DNA from: Allobosea lathyri
GTDB lineage: Bacteria; Pseudomonadota; Alphaproteobacteria; Rhizobiales; Beijerinckiaceae
Length of the DNA: 64,000 bases
Direction of reading: 5' to 3'
Assembly (NCBI RefSeq): GCF_900108245.1
Contig: NZ_FNUY01000010.1
Location: forward strand, 1 to 64,000
This document shows positions 8,573 to 16,967 of the stretch, in pieces. The first letter of the stretch is position 1. Every line of letters starts with the position of its first letter. A program made the position numbers and the translations under genes. The notes beneath the pieces are model-generated. The model worked only from the letters and a program-made list of their open reading frames with translations. It was not told the DNA's origin and did not search any database.

Positions 8573-9266
8573 CGCCGTGGCCCGGCCGACCGGCGACACG
8601 CTGGGCGAGATCGAGGCGATCCTGTCTCCACTTCAGGGTCGCCGCATTCTCGATATCGGCTGCGGCCCCGGTTATCTCGTGAAGGCGCTGGCGGCGCGTG
8701 GCGCCGTGGCCGCCGGCATCGATCCCGACGAGGCGGCGCTGGCCAAGGCGCGCCTCGCTTCGCCCTCCGCCGACATCCGTTTGGGACCGGCCGAGGCGCT
8801 GCCTTTCGGGGATGGCGCATTCGAGGCGGCCATCTTCCTGAACAGCCTGCATCACGTGCCGGTGGCGAGCATGACGGCGGCTTTGGCGGAGGCCGTCCGC
8901 GTCGTAGGTCCAGGCGGAACGGTCATCGTGGTCGAGCCGCTGGCCGAGGGCAATTTCTTCGCCGCGCTCGTGCCCGTCGAGGACGAGACCGAGATCCGCC
9001 ATGCCGCCCAGGCCGCGATCGGCCAGGCACTGGCGGCTGGAGCGCTCCTGCTCGTGCGCGAGGTCGAGTACGATCGCGCCGAGACCTATCCCGATCTGGA
9101 GGCTTTCCTCGCCCGCATCGTTGCGGCCGATCCGGAGCGGCGTCCGCGCCTGGCGCAGGCTCGCCCGGAGGTGGAGCGGCGCCTGAATGCCCTCGCCGAG
9201 CACACGGCGCAGGGCTTTCTGCTGCGTCAGCCGCTCCGGCTCCACCACATGAAGGCGCCGGGGTAA
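8565..9266 (+). CDS. Class I SAM-dependent methyltransferase
   Basis: 233 aa from the ATG at 8565, overlapping the aldehyde dehydrogenase stop by 8 nt. SAM motif I is ILDIGCGPGYLVKALAARG, the acidic motif II end is AAGIDPD, motif with AEALPFGDGAFEAAIFLNSL and post-motif LHHVP follow. This is the UbiE/Methyltransf_11 type. Longer reading frames upstream run through the aldehyde dehydrogenase in another frame and are not supported. The substrate is unknown; a small-molecule methyl acceptor linked to the catabolic operon is the simplest guess. Confidence 0.8.
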   Translation: MADAVARPTGDTLGEIEAILSPLQGRRILDIGCGPGYLVKALAARGAVAAGIDPDEAALAKARLASPSADIRLGPAEALPFGDGAFEAAIFLNSLHHVPVASMTAALAEAVRVVGPGGTVIVVEPLAEGNFFAALVPVEDETEIRHAAQAAIGQALAAGALLLVREVEYDRAETYPDLEAFLARIVAADPERRPRLAQARPEVERRLNALAEHTAQGFLLRQPLRLHHMKAPG

Positions 9267-9295
9267 AGCATGCTGATTGCGTTCGGAAACACTGG

Positions 9296-9385
9296 GTCGT
9301 CCCGGGCTTGACCCGGGATCCATCGAAAGGCACCGGAGCCCGACGATGGATCCCGGATCTCCGCTTCGCTGCGTCCGGGATGACG
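9296..9385. repeat. Palindromic intergenic repeat
   Basis: Inverted repeat with ends GTCGTCCCGGGCTTGACCCG and CGTCCGGGATGACG and internal arms GGGATCCATCG / CGATGGATCCC. It lies between the convergent methyltransferase and alcohol dehydrogenase genes and could act as a bidirectional transcription end. It belongs to the same family as the elements at 3630, 12993, 37761 and 57567. Confidence 0.8.
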
Positions 9386-9426
9386 TGTGTTTCCCGGCTT
9401 GCGTCGCGCCTCTCAGAACGAAGCTT

Positions 9427-10551
9427 TCACATCACGATCACATGCCGGATCGTCCGCCCCTCGTTCAAGGCATCGAAGCCCTCATTGATGCCGTCGAGGT
9501 CGCTCGTGCTGGTCAGGAGCTTGTCGACCGGGAGCTTGCCGCGCTGATAGAGGTCGATGAAGCGGGGAATGTCGCGCATCGGGATACAGGAGCCGACATA
9601 GGAGCCCTTCAGCGTCCGTTCCTCGCCGACGAGCCGCACGGGTGAAAGCGCCAGCGTGTGGGTCGGGTTGGCGAGCCCGGCGGTCGTCGTCGTGCCGCCA
9701 CGCCGCGTGATCTGATAGGCGAGGTCGAGCGCCTTGACCGAGCCCGCCATCTCCAGCCCGTGGTCGACGCCGCCCTTGGTTGCGGCACGGATCGCTTCGA
9801 CGACGCCGGGATCGCCAGCATTGAAGGTGTCGGTCGCGCCGAGATCACGCGCGATCGCGAGTTTCTCCTCCGAGAGATCAACGGCGATGACGCGCGAGGC
9901 GCCACAGGCGGCCGCGCCCATCAGCGCGCTCAGGCCGACGCCGCCCAGGCCTACGACAGCCACGGTCTCACCGGCGCGGACCTTGGCCGTATTCACCGCG
10001 GCTCCGACGCCGGTCAGCACCGCGCAGCCGAACAGCGCCGCGATCTCATGGGGCAGATCGGCTTCGATCTTCACCAGCGAGTGCCGCGAGATCACCGCAT
10101 ATTCGGCAAAGGCGGAGACGCCGACATGGTGATGCACCGGCTTGCCATGGGCAGAGAGCCTGCGCCCGCCGCCGATGAGTTCGCCGACGCCATTGGCGGC
10201 ATTGCCGGGCTCGCACAGCGCCGGCCGTCCCTCGCTGCAGGGCGAACAATGGCCGCAGGACGGCACGAAGACCATGATGACCCGGTCGCCCTCCCTGAGG
10301 TCGTGCACGCCGGGGCCGGCTTCCACGACCTCGCCGGCTGCCTCATGTCCCAGCACCATCGGCACGGGCCGGGGCCGGTTGCCGTCGATCACCGACAGGT
10401 CCGAATGGCACAAGCCCGCAGCGCGCACCTTGACCAGCACCTCGCCGGGACCGGGCGGTGCGAGGTCGACCTCCTCGATCGAGAGCGGCCGGCTCTTGGC
10501 ATAGGGCGCGGAGACGGGGCTGGCATTCAGGACGGCGGCGCGGATTTTCAC
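9427..10551 (-). CDS. Zinc-dependent medium-chain alcohol dehydrogenase
   Basis: 374 aa if started at the GTG at 10551, which has GAGGAA 6 nt upstream. An ATG at 10605 is in frame but lies in a palindromic repeat and adds a non-homologous tail. Catalytic zinc ligands are Cys48 in GLCHSD and His69 in LGHEAAGEV; the structural zinc cysteines are in SCGHCSPCSEGRPALC (about 100-115). The Rossmann motif is VVGLGGVGLSALMGA. It resembles the class III / aryl-alcohol dehydrogenase branch. It probably interconverts an alcohol and an aldehyde feeding the aldehyde dehydrogenase next door, although it is on the opposite strand. Confidence 0.9.
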   Translation of the reverse strand: MKIRAAVLNASPVSAPYAKSRPLSIEEVDLAPPGPGEVLVKVRAAGLCHSDLSVIDGNRPRPVPMVLGHEAAGEVVEAGPGVHDLREGDRVIMVFVPSCGHCSPCSEGRPALCEPGNAANGVGELIGGGRRLSAHGKPVHHHVGVSAFAEYAVISRHSLVKIEADLPHEIAALFGCAVLTGVGAAVNTAKVRAGETVAVVGLGGVGLSALMGAAACGASRVIAVDLSEEKLAIARDLGATDTFNAGDPGVVEAIRAATKGGVDHGLEMAGSVKALDLAYQITRRGGTTTTAGLANPTHTLALSPVRLVGEERTLKGSYVGSCIPMRDIPRFIDLYQRGKLPVDKLLTSTSDLDGINEGFDALNEGRTIRHVIVM

Positions 10552-10592
10552 GGGCGTTTCCTCGGGGGGCGGACGTCTTCTTGTCTGTCCAC

Positions 10593-10710
10593 CCTCAGCC
10601 CTCATCCTGAGGAGCCGCGGTCGCGGCGTCTCGAAGGAGGTTCCAAAGCGCGCTGGAACCTCCTTCGAGACGCAAGGCCTACGGCTTGCTCCTCAGGATG
10701 AGGGCTGAGG
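10593..10710. repeat. 118-bp near-perfect palindromic element
   Basis: Outer arms 10593-10615 and 10688-10710 are exact 23-nt inverted copies (CCTCAGCCCTCATCCTGAGG at the left end). Inner arms 10626-10645 and 10654-10673 are exact 20-nt inverted copies (GCGTCTCGAAGGAGGTTCCA), with an 8-nt loop AAGCGCGC. It lies between the co-oriented LysR and alcohol dehydrogenase genes, 42 nt before the latter's start codon. A half-copy family member is at 57488-57753. Confidence 0.92.
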
Positions 10711-10764
10711 ATGAATGTCGGAGGTTCAGTCGCGGAGTTGATCCTGTCAAAGACGAAAACGCGA

Positions 10765-11727
10765 TCAGCCGTATAAAGCCGGGTGATCGCCATCTTCACC
10801 CAGCGTCGCGGTCCAGGTCTCGTCGGCGACGAGACCGCGAAGGATGTCCCAGGAGAGCTGGCCGATCGCGCGCACGGCGGCGGGCATCGGGCGCTCGGTC
10901 GAGTAGGCCAGATAGACCTTGCGGTAGAGCGTCGGCTTCTCGATCGGCCATGTCCGGAACACGCCGGCCTTCTCCTGGGCCCGCACCGCCATGCGCGGCA
11001 GGATGCCATAGCCCAGCCCGCGCTCCGCAAGGCGCTTGATCTGGGTGTAGGATTCGATCTCGATTGCCGGCTGGATCGTGGCCCGCACGCTCGCGGCCGC
11101 GGCGTCGATCTGGTCGCGCAGGCCGTGCCCGATGCCGGGCAGGATCAGCTCGACGGCGGCGGCTTCCGCCAATGTTACGGCGCTGCCCGGGGGAGTCTTG
11201 ATCGCGCTCAGGGACGGTGGTCCGAACAGGCAGAGTTCCTCGGTCAGGATGTGATGGACGCCGAGCCCTTTGGGGTCGGCGCTGGAATAGATCACCGCGA
11301 GATCGACCTCGCCGCGCCGCAGCCAGTCGAGCACGAAGCCGCTCATCGCCTCGGCGATGCGGATGCGCACGGCCGGGTAGCGCTCGCGGGCCGCCTCGAT
11401 CAGCGGCACGCTGAACTGCTCGCTCACGGTTCCCGGCAGGCCGATGCGGACCTCCCCGCCGGGCGCAGCGCTCGCCCCGCGCACGCTGTCGCGCAGCTCG
11501 GCAAAGTCGGCGAGGATGGCGCGTGCACGTTCCAGCAACCGCTCGCCGGCTTCTGTCGGCAGCACGCCGCGTGTGCCGCGATGCAGGAGAGCGACGCCGA
11601 GCTCATCCTCCATATGGCGCAGGTGCTGGCTCAGCGCCGGCTGCGCGACGCGCAGCTTGGTGGCGGCCTTCGAGAATGAGCCCTGTTCGACAATGGCCGT
11701 GAAATAGCGAAGCTGACGCAGATCCAT
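10765..11727 (-). CDS. LysR-family transcriptional regulator
   Basis: 320 aa with the N-terminal winged helix-turn-helix (MDLRQLRYFTAIVEQGSFSK then AATKLRVAQPALSQHLRHME, about residues 1-60) and a C-terminal inducer-binding domain beginning near 90 (GGEVRIGLPGTVSEQF). It is divergent from the exported metallo-hydrolase gene at 11983, so that gene is its most likely target and the inducer a related metabolite. It resembles the Nac/CbbR-like LysR branch, but this does not identify the inducer. Confidence 0.9.
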   Translation of the reverse strand: MDLRQLRYFTAIVEQGSFSKAATKLRVAQPALSQHLRHMEDELGVALLHRGTRGVLPTEAGERLLERARAILADFAELRDSVRGASAAPGGEVRIGLPGTVSEQFSVPLIEAARERYPAVRIRIAEAMSGFVLDWLRRGEVDLAVIYSSADPKGLGVHHILTEELCLFGPPSLSAIKTPPGSAVTLAEAAAVELILPGIGHGLRDQIDAAAASVRATIQPAIEIESYTQIKRLAERGLGYGILPRMAVRAQEKAGVFRTWPIEKPTLYRKVYLAYSTERPMPAAVRAIGQLSWDILRGLVADETWTATLGEDGDHPALYG

Positions 11728-11786
11728 CGTTGTTTGTGTCTCTGATCAGCTGCCGAAGTCCATTGGCTGTTGGTAGCGTCCTGTGC

Positions 11787-11806
11787 GCGCCATAGCCAGT
11801 ATGCGC
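11787..11806. promoter_or_regulatory. Candidate LysR operator in divergent promoter region
   Basis: The 255-nt region 11728-11982 separates the divergent LysR and metallo-hydrolase genes. It holds the palindrome CATAGCCAGTATG (11791-11803) flanked by GCGC/CGC, with a second TATGCGCC word 20 nt further on. This fits the loose dyad shape of LysR boxes; function is inferred from position. Confidence 0.3.
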
Positions 11807-11982
11807 CGCCAGCTTTCGCTTATGCGCCTTAGAGCGAAGCGTTATTGGCCGTTCCCCTGAAGGCCGGTGCATCCTCCTCCGCGAGGCGGGAGGCTGGTGC
11901 ATCGTCAGGCGAGCATCGCTCACTGCGCCCAACCACAGGAAACCGGCGAAACGGCCGGATGGATTCAATCAGGAGGAACGCC

Positions 11983-12978
11983 ATGTCCAATGATCTGATT
12001 CTGCCGAATACAAGTCGTCGTGGTTTTCTGGGCGGCGCGGCCGCGCTCGCCGCAGGAAGCGCTCTGCCCCTGGGCGGCCATGCCCTTGCGAAGGCTCCGC
12101 TCACAAACACGCAGTCGCCCTATTTCTACCGTTTCGCCCTGGGGACGGCCGAGGTCACGGTCGTCTCGGATGGCCCGTTGCCGCTTGGCGACCCCGGCAC
12201 GAACTTCGTCGGCGTGCCCAAGGAGACGGTCTACGGCATGCTGGAGACAAATTTCCTGCCCAAGGACAATGTCGTCCTCGAACAGAACATACCCGTCGTG
12301 AATTTCGGCGACCGGTTGGTGATGTTCGACACCGGCATGGGTTTTTCGAAAGCGTTCGGGCCGACCACGGGCCGCCTGCAGAAGAGCCTCGAGGAGGCCG
12401 GCATCAAGCCTGGCGATGTCGACGCCATCGTCTGCAGCCACGCCCATATCGACCATATCGGCGGCATCTGCACGGCCGAGGGCAAGCCGCTATTTCCCAA
12501 TGCGCAGATCTATATCAGCCAGATCGACTTCGATTTCTGGACCGACGAAAGCAAGTTGAACTCACCGCTAAAGGCCTTCGTCGAACACGCTCGCGCCAAT
12601 CTGCTGCCGGTGCGGGAGCGCATCGTCTTCTTCAAGGATCAGCAGGAGTTCCTGCCGGGTGTGCAGGCGCTGGCGGCGCCCGGCCACACCGCCGGCCATC
12701 ACATCTTCCAGGTCGCTTCGGCTGGAAAATCCTTCGCTTTCCTCGGCGACCTTACCCACCACGCCATCCTGTTGACGGAAAATCCGCGCCTGGAATTCGC
12801 TTATGACAGCGATCCCAAGCAGGCCGTGCAATCGCGGCTCAAGCTGCTCGGCATGCTCTCGGAGAGCAAGACGCCAGTGATGTCCTATCATTTCGCCTGG
12901 CCGGGCTTCGGCAACCTGGCCAAGGCCGGCGACGGGTTCCGATACTATCCGGCGCCGATGCAGATGCTGCGGGGATAG
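11983..12978 (+). CDS. Tat-exported metallo-beta-lactamase-fold hydrolase
   Basis: 331 aa from the ATG at 11983, which has AGGAGG 6 nt upstream; an upstream frame from 11845 lacks this. A twin-arginine signal (SRRGFLGG at residues 11-18, then a hydrophobic Ala/Gly/Leu stretch to about 36) predicts export of the folded, metal-loaded protein. The zinc motif is HAHIDH (His153, His155, Asp157, His158), with a further His in AAPGHTAGHH and FLGDLTHHA. The substrate is unknown (lactonase, quinol- or thioester-hydrolase activities all occur in this superfamily). It is divergent from a LysR gene. Confidence 0.88.
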   Translation: MSNDLILPNTSRRGFLGGAAALAAGSALPLGGHALAKAPLTNTQSPYFYRFALGTAEVTVVSDGPLPLGDPGTNFVGVPKETVYGMLETNFLPKDNVVLEQNIPVVNFGDRLVMFDTGMGFSKAFGPTTGRLQKSLEEAGIKPGDVDAIVCSHAHIDHIGGICTAEGKPLFPNAQIYISQIDFDFWTDESKLNSPLKAFVEHARANLLPVRERIVFFKDQQEFLPGVQALAAPGHTAGHHIFQVASAGKSFAFLGDLTHHAILLTENPRLEFAYDSDPKQAVQSRLKLLGMLSESKTPVMSYHFAWPGFGNLAKAGDGFRYYPAPMQMLRG

Positions 12979-12992
12979 GGACGGAATCGGGC

Positions 12993-13069
12993 CGTCAGCT
13001 CGGGCTCGACCCGAGCATCTCCACAAAGGAGTTTCTCGGGTCGACGCTTCGCTTCGCCCGAGAATGACG
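12993..13069. repeat. Palindromic intergenic repeat
   Basis: Imperfect inverted repeat with ends CGTCAGCTCGGGCTCGACCC and TTCGCCCGAGAATGACG. It lies between the convergent metallo-hydrolase and QuiC-like genes, where it could end transcription from both sides. It is the TCTCGGG variant of the element at 3630. Confidence 0.75.
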
Positions 13070-13077
13070 CGTGTGGG

Positions 13078-14949
13078 TCAGTCCCTGAGCGGGCGCGGCA
13101 TCGTCACCGGCCGCGCCTCGCGCGCCTGCGCCGCCAGACGGACGGAGGCGTTCACCGCTCCAAAGCCGACATAGCCACCGCGCCGCTCGACGATCTCGAA
13201 GAAGAAGCGCTGGGCGAAAACGTGGGTGTAGACCTGCAGGAATTCGGCATCGCCGTCGCGGTCATAGAGGATGTGATGCTCGCGCAGCGCGTCGATATAG
13301 TCCGGGTCCAGCCCGTGCCGCGCTTCCAGATCCTCGTAATAGTTCTCGGGAATGTCGAGGAAGGAGAGCCCGGCCGCACGCATGGCCTTGACCGCGGCGA
13401 AGATGTCGGGCGCGGCGAAGGCGATATGCTGCACGCCCGAGCCGAAATGCTCTGACACGAAGCGCGAGGACAACGTGCGCGTCGCCTGCGAGCCGTTCAG
13501 CACGAAGCGTAGCGCGCCGTCGGGACTGACGATCGGACGGCTCTCGACAAGTCCGGCCGGGTCGGCGATGGCAAGCTGCGGCACGCGCTCGAGCGCGAAC
13601 AGGGAGGTATAGAACAGCAGCCAGGACAGCATCTCCTCATAGTCCATCGACTGCGAGATATGGTCGACGCTGTCGAGCAGGGCAGGCGCGGAGGAGGTGG
13701 GTGCTTCCGGGTTGAAATCGGCCTCCCAGATATGGGCGAGACTGCCTTTGGGTTCCGTGAAGTAGATCAGCGAGCCGCCGACGCCACGAATGGCGGGGAT
13801 TTCCATTTCACCAGGGCCAACCGGCTGCTCGAACGGCGCGATCTTCAGCGCCCGTGCCCGCGCCATCGTCTGCGCGACGTCGGCGACCCGCAGCGTGATC
13901 GCGCAGACGCCGGGGCCGTGCATGATCGCATGCGATTGGGCAAAGCCGTCCTTCTCGGTGTTGAGCACGAGATTGATGCCGCCCTGCGACCAGCGCGTCA
14001 CTGATTTGCTGCGATGCGTTCCCGTCCGACGGAAGCCCAGCGCCGAGAACAGGGTGGCGAGATCGTGGGCGGTATCCTCGTCCAGTGCGAATTCGATGAA
14101 TTCGACCCCGAGGATATCGGCACGCGGCGGCAGATGCGGCTTCGTCTGGTCTGCGAGCTGAATCAGCGAGCGCATGCCGTCGGTCGCCAGCCGGCGCGCG
14201 GAGCCTGCCCGGAACTGGTCGTTGAAGATCTCATGCGACAGCGGCCCGGAATAGCCTGTCTGCTCCACGGCCTTGACGAAATCGGCGACGGCAAGGTCGC
14301 CCTGGCCCGGGAAACAGCGGAAATGCCGGCTCCAGCTCAGCACATCCATATCGAGTTTCGGCGCATCCGCGAGCTGGACCAGAAAGATCCGGTCGCCGGG
14401 AATCGAGGCGATCGGCTCCAGCGGCGAGTGACGCGCCAGCGTATGGAAGGAGTCGAGGATCAGGCCGATGCGCTCATGCCCCGCCCGCCGTACGATCTCC
14501 CAGGCGTCGCGATAATCGTTGACATGCCGGCCCCAGGCCAGCGCCTCGAAACCGACACGCACATCGTATTTGGCGGCGAGCGCGCCCAGTTCCCGGAAGT
14601 CCGCGGCAGCCCGGTCGATACCACCCAGCGATTGCGGCGAAACGTTCGAGCAGATCAGCATCAGCTCGGCGCCGAGTTCGTTCATGATCGCGAATTTGCG
14701 CTCGGCCCGCGCGAAGGTGCGCGCGCGCAGCGGCTCCGGCATGCCCTCGAAATCGCGGAAGGGCTGGAAGGCGCAGATCGTCAACCCGAGATCGGTGATC
14801 ATCTTGCCGACATCGCGCGGGCTGCCGTCGAAGGTCAGGAAATCGTTCTCGAAAACCTCGACGGCGTCGTAGCCGGCGGCTGCGATCGCCTGCAGCTTTT
14901 CGGCCAGATCGCCGCTGAGGGAGACGGTTGCAATCGAGGTCGCGTTCAT
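13078..14949 (-). CDS. quiC: 3-dehydroshikimate dehydratase, QuiC-type two-domain protein
   Basis: 623 aa from the ATG at 14949, which overlaps the upstream oxidoreductase stop (ATGA); a longer frame to 15165 runs through that gene and is rejected. Residues about 1-285 form a xylose-isomerase-like TIM barrel (AAGYDAVEVFENDFLTFDG near the start). Residues about 290-620 form a two-module VOC/4-hydroxyphenylpyruvate-dioxygenase-like part with possible metal ligands in VDHISQ, VQHIAF and FFEIVERRGGYVGFGA. This architecture and length match bacterial QuiC, which converts 3-dehydroshikimate to protocatechuate in quinate/shikimate catabolism. Its neighbours (oxidoreductase, transporter, aroE-like remnant) agree. 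The function is by architecture, not proven. Confidence 0.82.
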   Translation of the reverse strand: MNATSIATVSLSGDLAEKLQAIAAAGYDAVEVFENDFLTFDGSPRDVGKMITDLGLTICAFQPFRDFEGMPEPLRARTFARAERKFAIMNELGAELMLICSNVSPQSLGGIDRAAADFRELGALAAKYDVRVGFEALAWGRHVNDYRDAWEIVRRAGHERIGLILDSFHTLARHSPLEPIASIPGDRIFLVQLADAPKLDMDVLSWSRHFRCFPGQGDLAVADFVKAVEQTGYSGPLSHEIFNDQFRAGSARRLATDGMRSLIQLADQTKPHLPPRADILGVEFIEFALDEDTAHDLATLFSALGFRRTGTHRSKSVTRWSQGGINLVLNTEKDGFAQSHAIMHGPGVCAITLRVADVAQTMARARALKIAPFEQPVGPGEMEIPAIRGVGGSLIYFTEPKGSLAHIWEADFNPEAPTSSAPALLDSVDHISQSMDYEEMLSWLLFYTSLFALERVPQLAIADPAGLVESRPIVSPDGALRFVLNGSQATRTLSSRFVSEHFGSGVQHIAFAAPDIFAAVKAMRAAGLSFLDIPENYYEDLEARHGLDPDYIDALREHHILYDRDGDAEFLQVYTHVFAQRFFFEIVERRGGYVGFGAVNASVRLAAQAREARPVTMPRPLRD

Positions 14950-16007
14950 GCCGCCTGAGCCTTTGCCTGATGTTTCACGGTCGCCAACCCGCCATGCCGC
15001 GCAGCCTCGCCGACAGCCTCGACCACCGCAAGCGTGCGGGCGGCATCGGCTGCGTCGGTGATCGGCTGCTCCTGCCCGCGAATGACAGCGCAGAAATGGC
15101 GCAGTTGCTCCGCCAGCGGCTCGACAGGCGCAACCGCAAGGCTCTCCTGCAGCAGCGGCTCCCACCAGCCCTGCCGGCCCTCATAGCGCCAGAGATCGAG
15201 CTTCGGCAGGGATAGCGAGCCCTCGCTGCCGGCGATCAGGTAGCAATGACCATCGCGCTGCGGATAGGCTTTGTTCTCGCCGGAGCTGAGTTCCCAGCTC
15301 CAGGGCGCGGGCGTCACATCCGAGACGGTCGCTGTGCCCAGAGCGCCATTGGCGAAGCGGAAGGTCAGGGCGGCCGTATCCTCGACCGAGAAGCCGCGCG
15401 TCGCGTTCGAGGTCATGGCCTGCACGGCGTCGATCTCGCCGCAGATGAATCTGAGATTGTCGATGTCGTGGATCAGGTTGATCAGCACGGGGCCGCCGCC
15501 AGCCTCGCGCCGCCAGGCGACATCGAAATAATCGTCCGGCTTGCGGATCAGGAAGAGCGAGTTGACGGCGACGAGCCGCCCGATGCCGCCCTCCCGCACG
15601 ATCCGGCGCGCCGCCTTGACGATCGGGTTGTGGCGGCGGTGATGGCCGGCGAGCACGGCAACGCCGGTGCGCGCCTGCGCCTCGACCAGACGCTGCGCGG
15701 CGGCGACAGTCTCGGCCAGCGGCTTCTCGACCAGAACCGGCACGCCGGCTTCGAGACAGTCGATCGAGCCTGGCACATGCAGTGCATTGGGCGTGGCGAT
15801 GATCGCGCCGTCGGGCTTCATCGCTTCAAGCATTTCGCGCTGCGACGGAAACCAGGGCAGGTCGCGTTCGGCCGCAAGCGCCTTGGCGGCGTCGGTCGGG
15901 TCGCAGATCGCAGCGCAATCGCATTCCGACGAAGCGATGAGGCGCTCCAGATGGGCGCGTCCGATGAGGCCGGCGCCGACGAGTGCTATTTTGAGGGGAG
16001 CAGTCAC
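14946..16007 (-). CDS. Gfo/Idh/MocA-family oxidoreductase
   Basis: 353 aa. The NAD(P)-binding Rossmann motif is ALVGAGLIGRAH (residues 8-19), the family EKP motif is in VLVEKPLAET (about 91-100), and the catalytic Asp/His region reads GGPVLINLIHDIDNLRFICG (about 170-189). Members oxidise secondary alcohols of cyclic polyols and sugars. It is translationally coupled to the QuiC-like gene (ATGA overlap), so a role in oxidising quinate, shikimate or a similar cyclitol to the dehydro form used by QuiC is plausible. This would also fill the gap left by the broken aroE-like gene upstream; both points are inference. Confidence 0.88.
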   Translation of the reverse strand: MTAPLKIALVGAGLIGRAHLERLIASSECDCAAICDPTDAAKALAAERDLPWFPSQREMLEAMKPDGAIIATPNALHVPGSIDCLEAGVPVLVEKPLAETVAAAQRLVEAQARTGVAVLAGHHRRHNPIVKAARRIVREGGIGRLVAVNSLFLIRKPDDYFDVAWRREAGGGPVLINLIHDIDNLRFICGEIDAVQAMTSNATRGFSVEDTAALTFRFANGALGTATVSDVTPAPWSWELSSGENKAYPQRDGHCYLIAGSEGSLSLPKLDLWRYEGRQGWWEPLLQESLAVAPVEPLAEQLRHFCAVIRGQEQPITDAADAARTLAVVEAVGEAARHGGLATVKHQAKAQAA

Positions 16008-16037
16008 AGTCCAGAACTCCGGTTGAAGCCGCGACCG

Positions 16038-16187
16038 GCCCCCTCTCCCCTCGCGGGAGAGGGTTGGGGTGAGGGGGCGCGCGACATTGACGGGGAGGCA
16101 TTCGAAATCGCGCTAAACGGAAACGTCGAGCGCCCCCTCATCCGTCTCGGCTTCGCCGATCCACCTTCTCCCGCGAGGGGAGAAGGA
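16038..16187. repeat. Palindromic intergenic repeat, CCCTCTCCC family
   Basis: Inverted repeat with left arm CCCTCTCCCCTCGCGGGAGA and right arm TTCTCCCGCGAGGGGAGAAG, plus inner GAGGGGGCGC/GCGCCCCCTC arms. It lies between livF and the Gfo/Idh gene, which are on the same strand, and could attenuate read-through into the catabolic genes. A relative is at 63111-63270. Confidence 0.8.
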
Positions 16188-16218
16188 AGGCCCGGTCGTC
16201 GCGCCAGACCCCCGACCA

Positions 16219-16956
16219 TCACGCCGCCTCCGTCATCGCGCCACCGAGGAAAAGCTGGCCGACGCGCGGGTCGGCCAGGATTTCGGCGGCCGGGCCCTGC
16301 ATGCGGGTCTGGCCGAGTTCGAGCACGAGGCCTTCATCCGAGATTTCCAGCGCCGAGCGCGCATTCTGCTCGACCATCAGGATGGTGACGCCGCGCGAGC
16401 GCAGGTCCATCAGAATGCCGAAGGTCTCCTGCACCATCATCGGCGAAAGCCCGATCGAGGGCTCGTCGATCAGGACGAGCTTGGGGTCGAGCAGCAGCCC
16501 GCGCACGATCTCGAGCTGCTTCTGTTCACCGCCGGACAGGGTCGAAGCCTGCTGGTCGGCCTTGCGGCGCAGCGCCGGAAAGCGGTCTAGCGCCGCTTCC
16601 AGGCGCTTGGGCATGTCGGTGATCTCGGAGCCGGCAGCGACGGCGCCCAGCTCGATATTGTGGCGCACCGAGAGCTCCGGAAAGATGTTGCGCCCCTGCG
16701 GCACATAGCAGATGCCGGCCTCCAGCAGCTTGCGCTGGGTCCAGTTGGTGATGTCGGTGCCGTTGAGGCGGATATGGCCCTCGCGCACTTTCAGAAGGCC
16801 GAATATCGCCTTGAAAACAGTCGATTTTCCCGCGCCGTTGGGTCCGATCACGGTGGTGATGGCGGCGCGCCGCACCTTGAACGTCGTGCCGTTCAGGATG
16901 GTCATGGCGCCGTAGCCGCCGACCACGCCGTCGAGTTCGAGGATGGGGGTGCTCAT
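16219..16956 (-). CDS. livF: Branched-chain-type ABC transporter ATP-binding protein, LivF family (second system)
   Basis: 245 aa from the ATG at 16956; an upstream in-frame extension to 17073 overlaps livG and is rejected. Walker A is GPNGAGKST (about 38-46), the signature is LSGGEQKQ and Walker B is LVLIDEP followed by SIGLSPM, typical of LivF. It lies 11 nt after livG in a five-gene transporter operon on the minus strand. Confidence 0.92.
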   Translation of the reverse strand: MSTPILELDGVVGGYGAMTILNGTTFKVRRAAITTVIGPNGAGKSTVFKAIFGLLKVREGHIRLNGTDITNWTQRKLLEAGICYVPQGRNIFPELSVRHNIELGAVAAGSEITDMPKRLEAALDRFPALRRKADQQASTLSGGEQKQLEIVRGLLLDPKLVLIDEPSIGLSPMMVQETFGILMDLRSRGVTILMVEQNARSALEISDEGLVLELGQTRMQGPAAEILADPRVGQLFLGGAMTEAA

Positions 16957-16967
16957 GGCGTCGCTCC

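Noticed and set aside
6440-8599. 719-codon minus-strand frame opposite livF and the aldehyde dehydrogenase
   Set aside because: Antisense to two certain genes and covers their junction; composition typical of a shadow frame.
10593-10710. Insertion sequence or MITE with its own transposase
   Set aside because: No transposase in the window and no clear target-site duplication that I can confirm; kept as a palindromic repeat only.
15246-16388. 380-codon plus-strand frame across the Gfo/Idh gene and its upstream repeat
   Set aside because: Antisense to the oxidoreductase and running into a palindromic repeat; no family resemblance.
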